Of a stretch of 40,697 nucleotides of DNA, positions 26,247 through 33,500 are shown in pieces. Both the position numbers and the translations under genes were made by a program. The notes under the pieces were generated by a model, which worked only from the letters and a program-made list of their open reading frames with translations, ran no database searches and was not told where the DNA came from. The first letter of the stretch is position 1. Each line of letters starts with the position of its first letter. Location of the stretch: positions 1-40,697 of IMG/VR virus record IMGVR_UViG_3300028581_000092, one strand, 5' to 3'. The stretch comes from a virus.

Positions 26247-26336
26247 ATGAAAGTTCACAAAAATTATTGGGGTCTCATCGGATGGTGTGTCTTATTTGTA
26301 TTCATATTCATCGTATCATTAATAGTTCACTCATGA
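26247..26336 (+). CDS. Tiny membrane protein, 29 aa
   Basis: MKVHKNYWGLIGW followed by a hydrophobic segment (CVLFVFIFIVSLIV) and a short tail; a single membrane helix. Its TGA overlaps the start of the metallophosphoesterase (ATGA), and it sits precisely at a host-type promoter. Both facts argue for a real gene or a translational leader that couples to the next one. Confidence 0.6.
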   Translation: MKVHKNYWGLIGWCVLFVFIFIVSLIVHS

Positions 26337-26986
26337 AAATCGTTTTAGAAAAAGGTCAGGGTTTGTTTTTTACATCTGACACTCACTATAATCACAATAA
26401 CATTTGTAAGGCAACTACAAATTGGAACGGTGCAGATAACTTGACAAGGGATTTTAAATCACTTGAACATATGAATAGCGCGTTGGCTAACAGAATCAAC
26501 GAGATGGTTGGTGAAGATGATATTCTAATTCACTTGGGTGATTGGTCGTTTGGTGGTTTTGAATCTATTGAGGAGTTCCGTAGCCGTATTCTTTGTAAGA
26601 ATGTTCACTTGGTCTTTGGAAACCACGACCACCACATTCGTAGAAACAAGGGTGATATCCAAAGAATATTTTCATCATGTCAAGATTATCTTCACTTGGA
26701 TATTCGCAAACCTGAAGGTAAGGAAGTTATGAAATACTCTATGGTGTGTATGCACTACCCAATAGCTTCTTGGGATGGTATGAACGATGGTGTGGTTCAC
26801 TTACACGGACACGTTCACTTACCACCTAACTTGAGAGTTAACGAAGGTAAAGCAATGGACGTGGGGGTTGATGGTAATGATTTATATCCAATCTCATTTG
26901 AAGAGATTAGGAATATTATGAAAGATAGACCTCGTAAAAAATTGGTGTTACCTAAAGACCACCATGAAAAAAGATTAGAAGTGTAA
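26333..26986 (+). CDS. Calcineurin-like metallophosphoesterase
   Basis: 217 residues from ATG 26333; the longer frame from 26228 is out of step with the promoter and the coupled small gene. Metal motifs are complete: SDTHYNH (D16, H18), HLGDWSFG (D70), FGNHDHH (N97-H98), MHYP (H141) and HGHVH (H160, H162). Substrate unknown; phage members may act on nucleic acids or small phosphoesters. Confidence 0.92.
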   Translation: MKIVLEKGQGLFFTSDTHYNHNNICKATTNWNGADNLTRDFKSLEHMNSALANRINEMVGEDDILIHLGDWSFGGFESIEEFRSRILCKNVHLVFGNHDHHIRRNKGDIQRIFSSCQDYLHLDIRKPEGKEVMKYSMVCMHYPIASWDGMNDGVVHLHGHVHLPPNLRVNEGKAMDVGVDGNDLYPISFEEIRNIMKDRPRKKLVLPKDHHEKRLEV

Positions 26987-27148
26987 TTTTATCTTTCTTA
27001 CTTTGTTCTTGAACCAGCGTTTTAGGTAATACCAAAACCTTTTTCTTGGGTTGTTAAAATCTATAAACTCCTTTTCAATCTCAGAATTTTTACCTTTAAC
27101 TTTGTAATAAATTTCGGGATTAATAATTGATTGTTCTTTTTGTTTCAT
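26975..27148 (-). CDS. Small basic protein, 57 aa
   Basis: ATG 27148, TAA at 26975-26977; 12-base tail overlap with the metallophosphoesterase. MKQKEQSIINPEIYYKVKGK then a Lys/Arg/Trp-rich C-terminus (RKRFWYYLKRWFKNKVRKIK) that could bind nucleic acid or membrane. It fills an otherwise empty 188-base gap and has phage-like composition. No family recognised. Confidence 0.6.
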   Translation of the reverse strand: MKQKEQSIINPEIYYKVKGKNSEIEKEFIDFNNPRKRFWYYLKRWFKNKVRKIKLHF

Positions 27149-27170
27149 ATACTATTATAATATATCTTTG
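27139..27170 (+). promoter_or_regulatory. Bacteroidetes-type promoter, predicted leaderless
   Basis: TTTG at 27139-27142, 20-base spacer, TATCTTTG at 27163-27170, four bases, then ATG 27175. Overlaps the start of the divergent minus-strand gene. Confidence 0.8.
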
Positions 27171-27174
27171 TTAA

Positions 27175-27582
27175 ATGAAAAATCTATACTTAGTTCGTGG
27201 ATTACCTGGGTCAGGTAAGTCTACATTAGCCCGTGAAATATCAACAGCATTTGTTGAGGCGGATATGTTCTTCTTAAATCATGAAGGGGAATATGTGTTT
27301 GATGGTTCCAAAATTAAAGAAGCTCATGCTTGGTGTAAGGCAACGGTTCGTGAGTGGATGGAAATGAATAACGATACCTACGGGTTAGAATATTCTGATA
27401 TTGCGGTGTCAAACACTTTCACTCAAGAATGGGAGATGGAGGATTATTATCAGTTGGCTAAAGAATATGGTTACCGAGTGTTTTCTTTGGTTGTTGAGAA
27501 CCGACATGGTGGTGTGAATACTCATGGTGTTCCTGAAGAAAAGTTGGAACAGATGAAAAATCGTTTTGAGTTTAAGATTTGA
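27175..27582 (+). CDS. P-loop kinase-like ATPase (AAA_33 type), 135 aa
   Basis: MKNLYLVRGLPGSGKST carries the Walker A motif (residues 9-17). VEADMFF follows as the Asp-containing strand. The C-terminal HGGVNTHGVPEEKLEQMKNRFE resembles the lid region of small zeta-toxin/polynucleotide-kinase-like ATPases. Likely a nucleoside, nucleotide or polynucleotide kinase. One base separates it from the dCMP deaminase gene, so the pair forms a nucleotide-metabolism unit. Confidence 0.85.
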   Translation: MKNLYLVRGLPGSGKSTLAREISTAFVEADMFFLNHEGEYVFDGSKIKEAHAWCKATVREWMEMNNDTYGLEYSDIAVSNTFTQEWEMEDYYQLAKEYGYRVFSLVVENRHGGVNTHGVPEEKLEQMKNRFEFKI

Positions 27583-27583
27583 T

Positions 27584-28027
27584 ATGGATTGGAAAGAATA
27601 TTTTTTAAACATTGCCGAGTCGGTTAAGTTAAAGTCAAAAGACCAACGAACACAGATTGGTGCGGTTATAGTTGGACAGGACAAAGAGATTGTCTCAACG
27701 GGATTTAATTCATTCCCTCGTGGGATTGATGACAATGTTCAAGAGAGACAGGAACGTCCTGAAAAATATTTTTGGATGGAACATGCCGAAAGAAACGCTC
27801 TTTACAACGCAGCTCGTATTGGTGTATCAACTAAGGGTACTACAATGTATTTGACCTGTGGTATACCTTGTACGGATTGCGCTAAGGGTATTATATCTTC
27901 AGGTGTTAAGTCAATCTATTGTAAAAGAGAAGACACAACTAAGAATAGAGAGTATTGGGATGAACATGCAAAACGTAGTTTGGTGATGTTTCAAGAGGCT
28001 GGTGTTGAAATATTCTACTACGACTAG
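27584..28027 (+). CDS. Deoxycytidylate (dCMP) deaminase
   Basis: 147 residues from ATG 27584; a TTG six codons upstream overlaps the previous gene and is less likely. Zinc motifs HAE (67-69) and PCTDC (95-99), with GFNSFPRG ahead, are typical of ComEB/T4 cd-type enzymes. It converts dCMP to dUMP to feed dTMP synthesis for phage DNA. No thymidylate synthase is in the window. Confidence 0.93.
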   Translation: MDWKEYFLNIAESVKLKSKDQRTQIGAVIVGQDKEIVSTGFNSFPRGIDDNVQERQERPEKYFWMEHAERNALYNAARIGVSTKGTTMYLTCGIPCTDCAKGIISSGVKSIYCKREDTTKNREYWDEHAKRSLVMFQEAGVEIFYYD

Positions 28028-28059
28028 TTTGATTATTTAAAAAAACTTGATTAACATTG
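28028..28059 (+). promoter_or_regulatory. Bacteroidetes-type promoter (one mismatch), predicted leaderless
   Basis: TTTG at 28028-28031, 20-base spacer, TAACATTG at 28052-28059 (A in place of the first T of TTTG), four bases, then ATG 28064. Same geometry as 10256, 26235, 27163 and 37755. Confidence 0.5.
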
Positions 28060-28063
28060 AATT

Positions 28064-28348
28064 ATGAATATGACATTAAATTTAGTTGGATGGTTATTTT
28101 ATCTCATTGGGATGATATGGGGAACCATTCGTGAAAAAAAAGAAAATCAAAAAATTAAGGACGCAACTTCATTTCTTGGTGAAGCAATTAAAACGGGTGA
28201 TACTGAAATTTACGAAGACGCTACGTTTCAATTAAAGAAGGCTCAACTTGACCAAATTGGTCCTTACAGTTCTTACAGTATCAAAACTCATTTCTTTACC
28301 TTAGGTTTAGGTATTTTTATTTCAAATCTTATTCTTATATTTTTATAA
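28064..28348 (+). CDS. Small membrane protein, 94 aa
   Basis: Two hydrophobic segments: residues ~4-20 (LNLVGWLFYLIGMIWG) and ~75-94 (FFTLGLGIFISNLILIFL). A charged helical loop lies between them. Inner-membrane hairpin topology is likely; function unknown. Two bases separate it from the next gene. Confidence 0.78.
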   Translation: MNMTLNLVGWLFYLIGMIWGTIREKKENQKIKDATSFLGEAIKTGDTEIYEDATFQLKKAQLDQIGPYSSYSIKTHFFTLGLGIFISNLILIFL

Positions 28349-28350
28349 CT

Positions 28351-28788
28351 ATGAACATCAAACAAGCACTAAAACAAAAAAATAAGTTGGTGAAGAAAAC
28401 ATCAGACTTATACAACCGTCTAAATGAGAATAACTCAGTTGAAGAAGGTGCAATCCGTCACTATGACGTTGAAGAAACTCTTACCGAATTGTTAAACAAT
28501 GTTGACGATTTGGTTGAATTAAAAACTAAAATCCACATGGCAAACATGGAGGTTTATAATAAAATTTTTAAGATGTCAGAACTTAAAAGTTTGTTGAAGA
28601 ACCTTCGTGGTTTAGATTGTGGTGAAGGTACGGTAAGAAAAATGCACCGATACAGTGATGAAAGCCCAATGGTAAAAACCACTATTATTGATGTGGTTCG
28701 TCGTAATAACTTGATTGAACTTCTTGAAAGTAATATTGAAAGACTTCAAGATGAATTGGATGTTCACAACGCAACCAAAACAATCTAA
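28351..28788 (+). CDS. DIP1984-like coiled-coil protein, 145 aa
   Basis: Almost fully helical: MNIKQALKQKNKLVKKTSDL, SVEEGAIRHYDVEETLTELL, then LKTKIHMANMEVYNK and a C-terminal helix. The pattern of an N-terminal helical hairpin plus KIHxxN resembles the DIP1984 (septicolysin-annotated) family, by memory. It probably forms a coiled-coil oligomer; function not established. Confidence 0.72.
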   Translation: MNIKQALKQKNKLVKKTSDLYNRLNENNSVEEGAIRHYDVEETLTELLNNVDDLVELKTKIHMANMEVYNKIFKMSELKSLLKNLRGLDCGEGTVRKMHRYSDESPMVKTTIIDVVRRNNLIELLESNIERLQDELDVHNATKTI

Positions 28789-28798
28789 AGATAGTTGA

Positions 28799-28915
28799 GT
28801 CCGTCAGAGATTAAATTTTCATCCAGGCTTCGGCTTTACACTAGAAACCATGATATCAGGATTTGATTTTGCTTTTAAAATTCAACCGTCAAGAGATTCA
28901 ACAAGCAAACTTTAA
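28799..28915 (+). other. Untranslated stretch or possible gene remnant
   Basis: Open frame bounded by TGA and TAA whose only ATG is at 28850 (MISGFDFAFKIQPSRDSTSK, 21 codons). Upstream in frame it reads LNFHPGFGFTLET, protein-like but without a start. It could be a small peptide gene, a remnant of a beta-barrel-type protein, or a leader. A terminator follows at 28962. The rest of 28789-29004 shows nothing else. Confidence 0.3.
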
Positions 28916-28961
28916 CATTTAAAACTCTTTCTGATATTTTTTTTCTGTACGAGACTCACTA

Positions 28962-28990
28962 CCCTCACTCTTTACGAGTGGGGGTTTTTT
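28962..28990 (+). terminator. Rho-independent terminator
   Basis: CCCTCACTC (28962-28970) pairs with GAGTGGGGG (28976-28984, one G-T pair) around a 5-base loop, followed by T6. Confidence 0.85.
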
Positions 28991-29004
28991 ATTATGATTA
29001 AAGT

Positions 29005-29160
29005 ATGATATACTTCTTTTACTTGATATTGTTATGTTTTGTTTTGTGTGCAGGACTAATACTTGGTGAGATTATTACCAACAAGATACCAAATAGCTCA
29101 TTTGCTAAATGGTGGAGAAAATATGTTGTATGTGATGATGACTTGGAAGGGTTAGATTAA
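29005..29160 (+). CDS. Small membrane-anchored protein, 51 aa
   Basis: ATG 29005, TAA at 29158-29160. An N-terminal membrane helix (FFYLILLCFVLCAGLILG) is followed by a basic SSFAKWWRKYVV segment and an acidic tail. The FxKWWRKY pattern is one I associate with short membrane proteins of T4-like phages, unchecked. It ends directly against the minus-strand gene at 29161. Confidence 0.7.
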   Translation: MIYFFYLILLCFVLCAGLILGEIITNKIPNSSFAKWWRKYVVCDDDLEGLD

Positions 29161-29667
29161 TTAAACCCTTGCGTGAAAATTAATATCGTCATAGACACTT
29201 GGTATTGACCTCATCAACAATTTTTGTTTGTCGGGGTGTAAATCTTTGGGAAATTTTATATTGTAAACTAGTTCGGGTCTAAAATCTTGAAGATAAGGAC
29301 CTGTAATTATAACATTAAGATTTCTACCATTAACAATTCTTCTGAGTCTATCTGTCATAATACCCTGAAGTTCCAAAATTTTATCTTCCATGAATTTGTA
29401 ATTAACGTGTTTGAATATGATTTTATCAAAATCTTCTTCTAAACCAACTAACTCCAATGATTCTATAATTTCGTCTTCAACTTCTTCAAAAAATTTATAA
29501 TAATTAGAATCATAGTTTGGACCCAACATATGAAATTTAGAACTATCAACCTTAAGAGTTAGGTTCAAATTACCCGAAGGTCCTGATTCTCTTATTGAAA
29601 ATGGTATTGAATAGATACTAAAAAAATCTTTCAACACTTTAGTTGCAACTTTAATTTTACTACTCAT
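29161..29667 (-). CDS. Hypothetical, 168 aa
   Basis: Starts ATG 29667, overlapping the stop of the upstream secreted gene by one base. The N-terminal half has a beta hairpin (GNLNLTLKVDSSKFHM) and the middle is an acidic helix pair. The C-terminus contains LNVIITGPYL and NIKFPKDLHPDKQK. No motif recognised; no signal peptide, unlike its partner. Confidence 0.75.
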   Translation of the reverse strand: MSSKIKVATKVLKDFFSIYSIPFSIRESGPSGNLNLTLKVDSSKFHMLGPNYDSNYYKFFEEVEDEIIESLELVGLEEDFDKIIFKHVNYKFMEDKILELQGIMTDRLRRIVNGRNLNVIITGPYLQDFRPELVYNIKFPKDLHPDKQKLLMRSIPSVYDDINFHARV

Positions 29668-30125
29668 TATTTTAAATACTTTTCACAATCATAATAATTC
29701 AACTTTCTTTGAATGTTATCTATTAAAAATAGGTCAACATCTTTTAGTTTTATTAAAAACTCAAGTTCATAAAGATAACAAACACACTCCTCTTCTTTGC
29801 TATCTAAGGATAATTTTGATAGTTCAATATGTTTTGATTCGTGAACTATTACACAAGCCAAATTTTGGATGTTACCATATCTAACTTCAATGGTTGTGAT
29901 ATAAATTTCATTACCTTCGGTGGTTGAATAGTTACCATTCCAAAAACCAATATGAGTACAATTTTTTATTACTGTGTTGTATACCGTTGTGTCGGTATTT
30001 TTAATTAGTGTTAGTGCCTTATGAACATTATGTTCCCAATTATCGCCAACAACATCTATTTTTATCTGTGCATTAAGAGTTATACAAAAAATTGTAAGTA
30101 GTGTAAAAACAAGTGATTTAATCAT
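29667..30125 (-). CDS. Secreted HExxH-motif protein (putative zinc peptidase), 152 aa
   Basis: Start ATG 30125 (MIKSLVFTLL), which gives a clear signal peptide ending near residue 19-20 (CITLNAQ); the longer frame from 30200 would run through the divergent gene's coding region. VIVHESKHIE holds HExxH at 95-99, and Glu residues at 111-113 could be the third zinc ligand, as in gluzincin-like proteins. The exported location and motif suggest an extracytoplasmic metallopeptidase, or an inactive relative. Divergent from the T9SS-type gene with 28 bases between them. Confidence 0.75.
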   Translation of the reverse strand: MIKSLVFTLLTIFCITLNAQIKIDVVGDNWEHNVHKALTLIKNTDTTVYNTVIKNCTHIGFWNGNYSTTEGNEIYITTIEVRYGNIQNLACVIVHESKHIELSKLSLDSKEEECVCYLYELEFLIKLKDVDLFLIDNIQRKLNYYDCEKYLK

Positions 30126-30136
30126 ATTTATAATTA
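30125..30136. promoter_or_regulatory. AT-only TATTTATAATTA element, divergent
   Basis: Identical 12-mer to 12764-12775. The plus-strand ATG (30154) is again 29 bases from its first base, and the minus-strand ATG (30125) overlaps it. Candidate late bidirectional promoter for both exported-protein genes. Confidence 0.5.
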
Positions 30137-30153
30137 CACTAATTAACACTCTT

Positions 30154-32049
30154 ATGAGAAAACTTATGATTGCGATTTTATCGCTAACCATGTTGGTCAC
30201 TGCAAAGGCTCAAACCTGTCCCACACCGACAACAACAGGAGTTCACATCACATTAGACTCGACCTATCAAACAGGTAAATACAGTGATGGTTTCACAAAC
30301 GTAGGGCTCTGTTTCTACAACAGTTCATCAGAGAACATAACAGCGGTTCAATTTAGAATGTTTTACGACAAACAGGCCTTCAGTGGTGTGGATACCGTAA
30401 CATCAACTAACACGAGCTTCTCACAATATCTTCAGTATGTAGACAATCCAACATCTGGTTATGTAACTATTACAATGACCTACACTGGTACTGTTTCAAC
30501 TTTTGATATTCCTGACGGTTCGTTGTTTAATGTTAAATTGAATCACACAACTGCACTTGCAACAACTTACTTTACAATTTCAGATTTGACATTTGTTGGT
30601 TCAAGTAGTTTTTCACAAACAGCGACAAAACAATCAGGTGATGATTACAGTTTGAATCTAACAAACTTTGGTGGTGAATTATTACCTCAAGTATTCTCAT
30701 TCAAAGGGAAGTTTGTGAATGTTACAGGTACGGCAGCAAAGAACATTACGGTAGCTCTTGAAAAGAAACTTAAGACATCTTCAACATGGTCTCAAGTAAC
30801 TTCTCAAGCATCGGGTCTTGATGGTAAATTTGCATTCAATAATGTTGAGGTAGATACCTCAGCTTGGAATGTTAGAATCAAAATCCAAGGTGATACTATG
30901 TCAGTTGGAAATGTTGTAACAACCGCAGATGCTCAGAGAATTAACCAATCTGTTTTGGGTACAAATACAATGACAGGTTTTGATTTCTATTCATCAGATG
31001 TTAACGGTGACAATAAAGTTACAATTTCTGACGTTTATGGTGTTTATGCGAGAGTTGCAGGTAGATTCACCACTTGGGCGAATTCAGTACCTGATGTTAA
31101 GTTCTTCACTCAAAGTGAATACTCATCAATTAATGGTACAACAACCTCTCAACAAACAACATATGCAGGTGTAACTAATTTTACATTTAATATTGTTGCG
31201 GGTCAACCTGACTCAGTTACATACTATGTGTTGGTACCAGGTGACGCTAACGGAACAGGATTCAAAAGAGCTCGTTTGATTCCAATTGAAATTGTTAACC
31301 CAAACAACGCTAACAAACGTATCATTGATGTTACAACTCAATACGACAATAATCTAAAAACCATTGAAGTAAACTTCCCAACCCTTGGTGTTGATGAAGG
31401 TAACTTGGTAAGAGTTCCTGTAAAATTAAAAACATCAGGAATTGACTTAGGAGCGTTACAACTTTCAATGAAATATGACTCTGATTTGTTAGAGTTTGTA
31501 TCACTTCAAAATGAATTGAAATCTTCTTATTGGATTTCTTTCATTAATGTAAACGATAACGAAGTTGAGTGGGGTGGATACGACCCAACAAATAATAGAA
31601 ATTTGGTTAAAGACGGTGAGACTTTATTCACATTAGAATTCCGTTCTAAAATGACTCAGAGTGAATGGAACAAAAGTCCTTTATATGTTACAAGAAAATT
31701 TGCTGGTGACAATGTTGCAACTGATTTAATTATCACACCAACAGATGGTATCTTACAAGTCTTCAAAAGAAACCCTACCGAGTTATCGGGTTTTGAAAAG
31801 ATGAGAGTTTACCCAAACCCAACTATGGGTGAAACCATGATTACATTTAAGATATACGAGAAAGGTTTTGTTACCTTAGGTGTTTACGATATGGGTGGTA
31901 AAAAATGTATTGAAGTATTAAACGGAACATACTCTGTTGGTCAATACTCTACAACTGTAAACTTAGGAATGTTAAGTGCTGGTGAATACATCGCTATTCT
32001 CAGAAAAGACGATGAGTTGTATTCAGAGAGAACTTCAGTAGTCAAGTAA
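30154..32049 (+). CDS. Secreted cohesin/dockerin-like protein with T9SS type A sorting domain, 631 aa
   Basis: Signal peptide 1-20 (MRKLMIAILSLTMLVTAKAQ). Residues ~28-175 are a cohesin-like beta-sandwich (VQFRMFYDKQAFSG). Next is a beta domain (~180-270), then a dockerin-like calcium loop DVNGDNKVTISD (~283-294) with the following WANSVPDVKFFTQSEY module. Residues ~395-540 are a second cohesin-like domain (GALQLSMKYDSDLLEFVSL). Residues 550-631 match the T9SS C-terminal sorting domain: MRVYPNPTMGE, VTLGVYDMGGK, then GEYIAIL. In Bacteroidetes such domains route proteins through the type IX outer-membrane translocon, to the surface or medium. A phage gene carrying one would use the host system. 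A hairpin follows the stop. Confidence 0.85.
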   Translation: MRKLMIAILSLTMLVTAKAQTCPTPTTTGVHITLDSTYQTGKYSDGFTNVGLCFYNSSSENITAVQFRMFYDKQAFSGVDTVTSTNTSFSQYLQYVDNPTSGYVTITMTYTGTVSTFDIPDGSLFNVKLNHTTALATTYFTISDLTFVGSSSFSQTATKQSGDDYSLNLTNFGGELLPQVFSFKGKFVNVTGTAAKNITVALEKKLKTSSTWSQVTSQASGLDGKFAFNNVEVDTSAWNVRIKIQGDTMSVGNVVTTADAQRINQSVLGTNTMTGFDFYSSDVNGDNKVTISDVYGVYARVAGRFTTWANSVPDVKFFTQSEYSSINGTTTSQQTTYAGVTNFTFNIVAGQPDSVTYYVLVPGDANGTGFKRARLIPIEIVNPNNANKRIIDVTTQYDNNLKTIEVNFPTLGVDEGNLVRVPVKLKTSGIDLGALQLSMKYDSDLLEFVSLQNELKSSYWISFINVNDNEVEWGGYDPTNNRNLVKDGETLFTLEFRSKMTQSEWNKSPLYVTRKFAGDNVATDLIITPTDGILQVFKRNPTELSGFEKMRVYPNPTMGETMITFKIYEKGFVTLGVYDMGGKKCIEVLNGTYSVGQYSTTVNLGMLSAGEYIAILRKDDELYSERTSVVK

Positions 32050-32052
32050 AAT

Positions 32053-32079
32053 CTTGAGGTCTCAAATTGAGACCTCAAG
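32053..32079 (+). terminator. Perfect 11-bp hairpin without T-tract
   Basis: CTTGAGGTCTC / GAGACCTCAAG with a 5-base loop, just after the stop. There is no T-run, so it may be an mRNA-stabilising or processing hairpin, allowing read-through into the operon from 32128. Confidence 0.6.
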
Positions 32080-32127
32080 TTAGCCAAATAAAAACAATAA
32101 ACCCAATAAATTAAAAATCAAAAAACA

Positions 32128-32442
32128 ATGTCAGAAGAACAAGAAAATGACGGAACCTGGAGTGGTTTGAAAAAAACTATCATCGGGACAATTGCAACAG
32201 CAGTCACAGCTGGTGGAGCTTATTTCACCACAACACTTTTTGGTGGTGATGAAGAAGAGTCACCAAAAACAGAGCAAGTTGCACCTGCGGCACCTGTGAT
32301 TAATTTGAATGTTGACAATTCATCTAAGAACACGAATTCTGGTGGTGGAACAACAACAGTTATCAAAGAAAAGACAGTTGAAAAACCAGCGGCACCTGCT
32401 CCTAAACAAGAGAAAAGTGAGTCTGAAGATGCACCTTGGTAA
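32128..32442 (+). CDS. Single-pass membrane protein with Pro/Ala-rich tail, 104 aa
   Basis: Residues ~18-40 form a Gly/Ala/Thr-rich membrane helix (TIIGTIATAVTAGGAYFTTT). The rest is low-complexity: NSGGGTTTVIKEK and PAAPAPKQEKSE. First gene of the operon 32128-37190; its 3' end overlaps the CsgG-like gene by 14 bases. It is probably an envelope partner of that protein. Confidence 0.78.
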   Translation: MSEEQENDGTWSGLKKTIIGTIATAVTAGGAYFTTTLFGGDEEESPKTEQVAPAAPVINLNVDNSSKNTNSGGGTTTVIKEKTVEKPAAPAPKQEKSESEDAPW

Positions 32443-33157
32443 ACTAATTGTTTTGGGATTAGTATTAGTTGGGTGTGGTACTCCAAAAGAGTGCCATGGT
32501 CAACAAATCGGTTCTGTTAAAACTGAGGAGTATACCGCAAATTTTGAAAAGAAAAAGTCTTTGGAATCACTTCCACCTTATACAGATACAATACAAATCC
32601 CAATTCAAATCTTAAAGATTGGTATTAATGATGAAGTGTATGAAATGTACCCTGAATTAAAAGATGCTCGTGTTGGGATGGGTGTTACAAACATTGTATT
32701 GGAATACTTGGAGGAAACAGGAAGATTTGTATTCACAGAAGACAAATTGGAAATCAAAGAAAGAATGGTTCAACAATTCAAAGCTTCCAATAAAGGATTT
32801 ACCGAAAACAAAATTGATGGAAAAGGTAAAATCAAATTGGCAAAATACTTTGTTTACATTGAAGTCTATGATTTTTCTGTAGGTGAAGATGAAGTTGTTG
32901 AAACAAGTGGTGTTACAATAAAACAAGTAACTCAGTTAGGACTACAGGTTAGATTTGTGGATGCTGAAACGGGAGAAATTATTACAGGGTCAGGTCAAGG
33001 TAGAGCAATCACAACCAAGACTTCAACGACTTTAGGTGATATTGAAGGACCAACATTTAACAAATCAACTGTGGGTGTATCTACAAAAAAGGCTCTTGAG
33101 ACTTCAACTGTAAGAGTAGTTGAAAAACTCATTAAAAAAGGAATGTTAAAAAGTTAA
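32429..33157 (+). CDS. CsgG-like outer-membrane lipoprotein
   Basis: 242 residues from ATG 32429; the longer frame from 32309 lies inside the previous gene. Signal peptide with lipobox LVGC (Cys 16). The mature part follows the CsgG pattern: VGMGVTNIVLEYLEETGRFVF, ERMVQQFKA, LAKYFVYIEVYDF, then VRFVDAETGEIITGSG and a C-terminal helix pair. CsgG forms the nonameric outer-membrane channel for curli subunit export. A phage copy suggests export of the neighbouring secreted proteins or altered envelope permeability. Curli partners CsgE/F are not obvious. Confidence 0.8.
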   Translation: MHLGKLIVLGLVLVGCGTPKECHGQQIGSVKTEEYTANFEKKKSLESLPPYTDTIQIPIQILKIGINDEVYEMYPELKDARVGMGVTNIVLEYLEETGRFVFTEDKLEIKERMVQQFKASNKGFTENKIDGKGKIKLAKYFVYIEVYDFSVGEDEVVETSGVTIKQVTQLGLQVRFVDAETGEIITGSGQGRAITTKTSTTLGDIEGPTFNKSTVGVSTKKALETSTVRVVEKLIKKGMLKS

Positions 33158-33158
33158 A

Positions 33159-33500
33159 ATGAAAAAATTATTTAGTACAAGTGATTACGTTAAGGTAGAT
33201 GATAAAAACAGATTCTACTACATGTTACAACAAATGCAATCAAACAGATGGAGAATTACTATCGTTGTGTTGTTTTTGTTTTTCTTTATCATTTTAGGTA
33301 TCAACGTTGCAACATTTGCGGGTATTCAAATTCAAGAGAGTTGGAAGGAAATGTTATTAATCTTATTGGGTGCTTTCGTTGGTAATCTAAATAAGGTTGT
33401 TGACTATTGGTTTAACTCTGAAGATAGAGATAAGATGTTAATTCAGAAAGTGGACGAGGAAGATGGTCAAGTATTATCGGATGTGACGAGTGTTGATTAA
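33159..33500 (+). CDS. Membrane protein with two helices, 113 aa
   Basis: Residues ~34-58 (ITIVVLFLFFFIILGINVAT) and ~67-82 (MLLILLGAFVGNLNKVV) are membrane segments. Acidic C-terminal tail. One base from the upstream gene and a TAATG overlap with the next. A role in anchoring the exported system or in the membrane step of lysis is possible; no holin-specific feature seen. Confidence 0.78.
   Translation: MKKLFSTSDYVKVDDKNRFYYMLQQMQSNRWRITIVVLFLFFFIILGINVATFAGIQIQESWKEMLLILLGAFVGNLNKVVDYWFNSEDRDKMLIQKVDEEDGQVLSDVTSVD

Noticed and set aside
26228-26332. N-terminal extension of the metallophosphoesterase
   Set aside because: The extension overlaps a promoter and a coupled 29-codon gene; family members start just before the SDTH motif.
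30126-30200. N-terminal extension of the secreted HExxH protein
   Set aside because: It overlaps the divergent signal-peptide gene; ATG 30125 yields a clean signal peptide.
32309-32428. N-terminal extension of the CsgG-like protein
   Set aside because: It is out of frame within the upstream coding region and would bury the signal peptide and lipobox.
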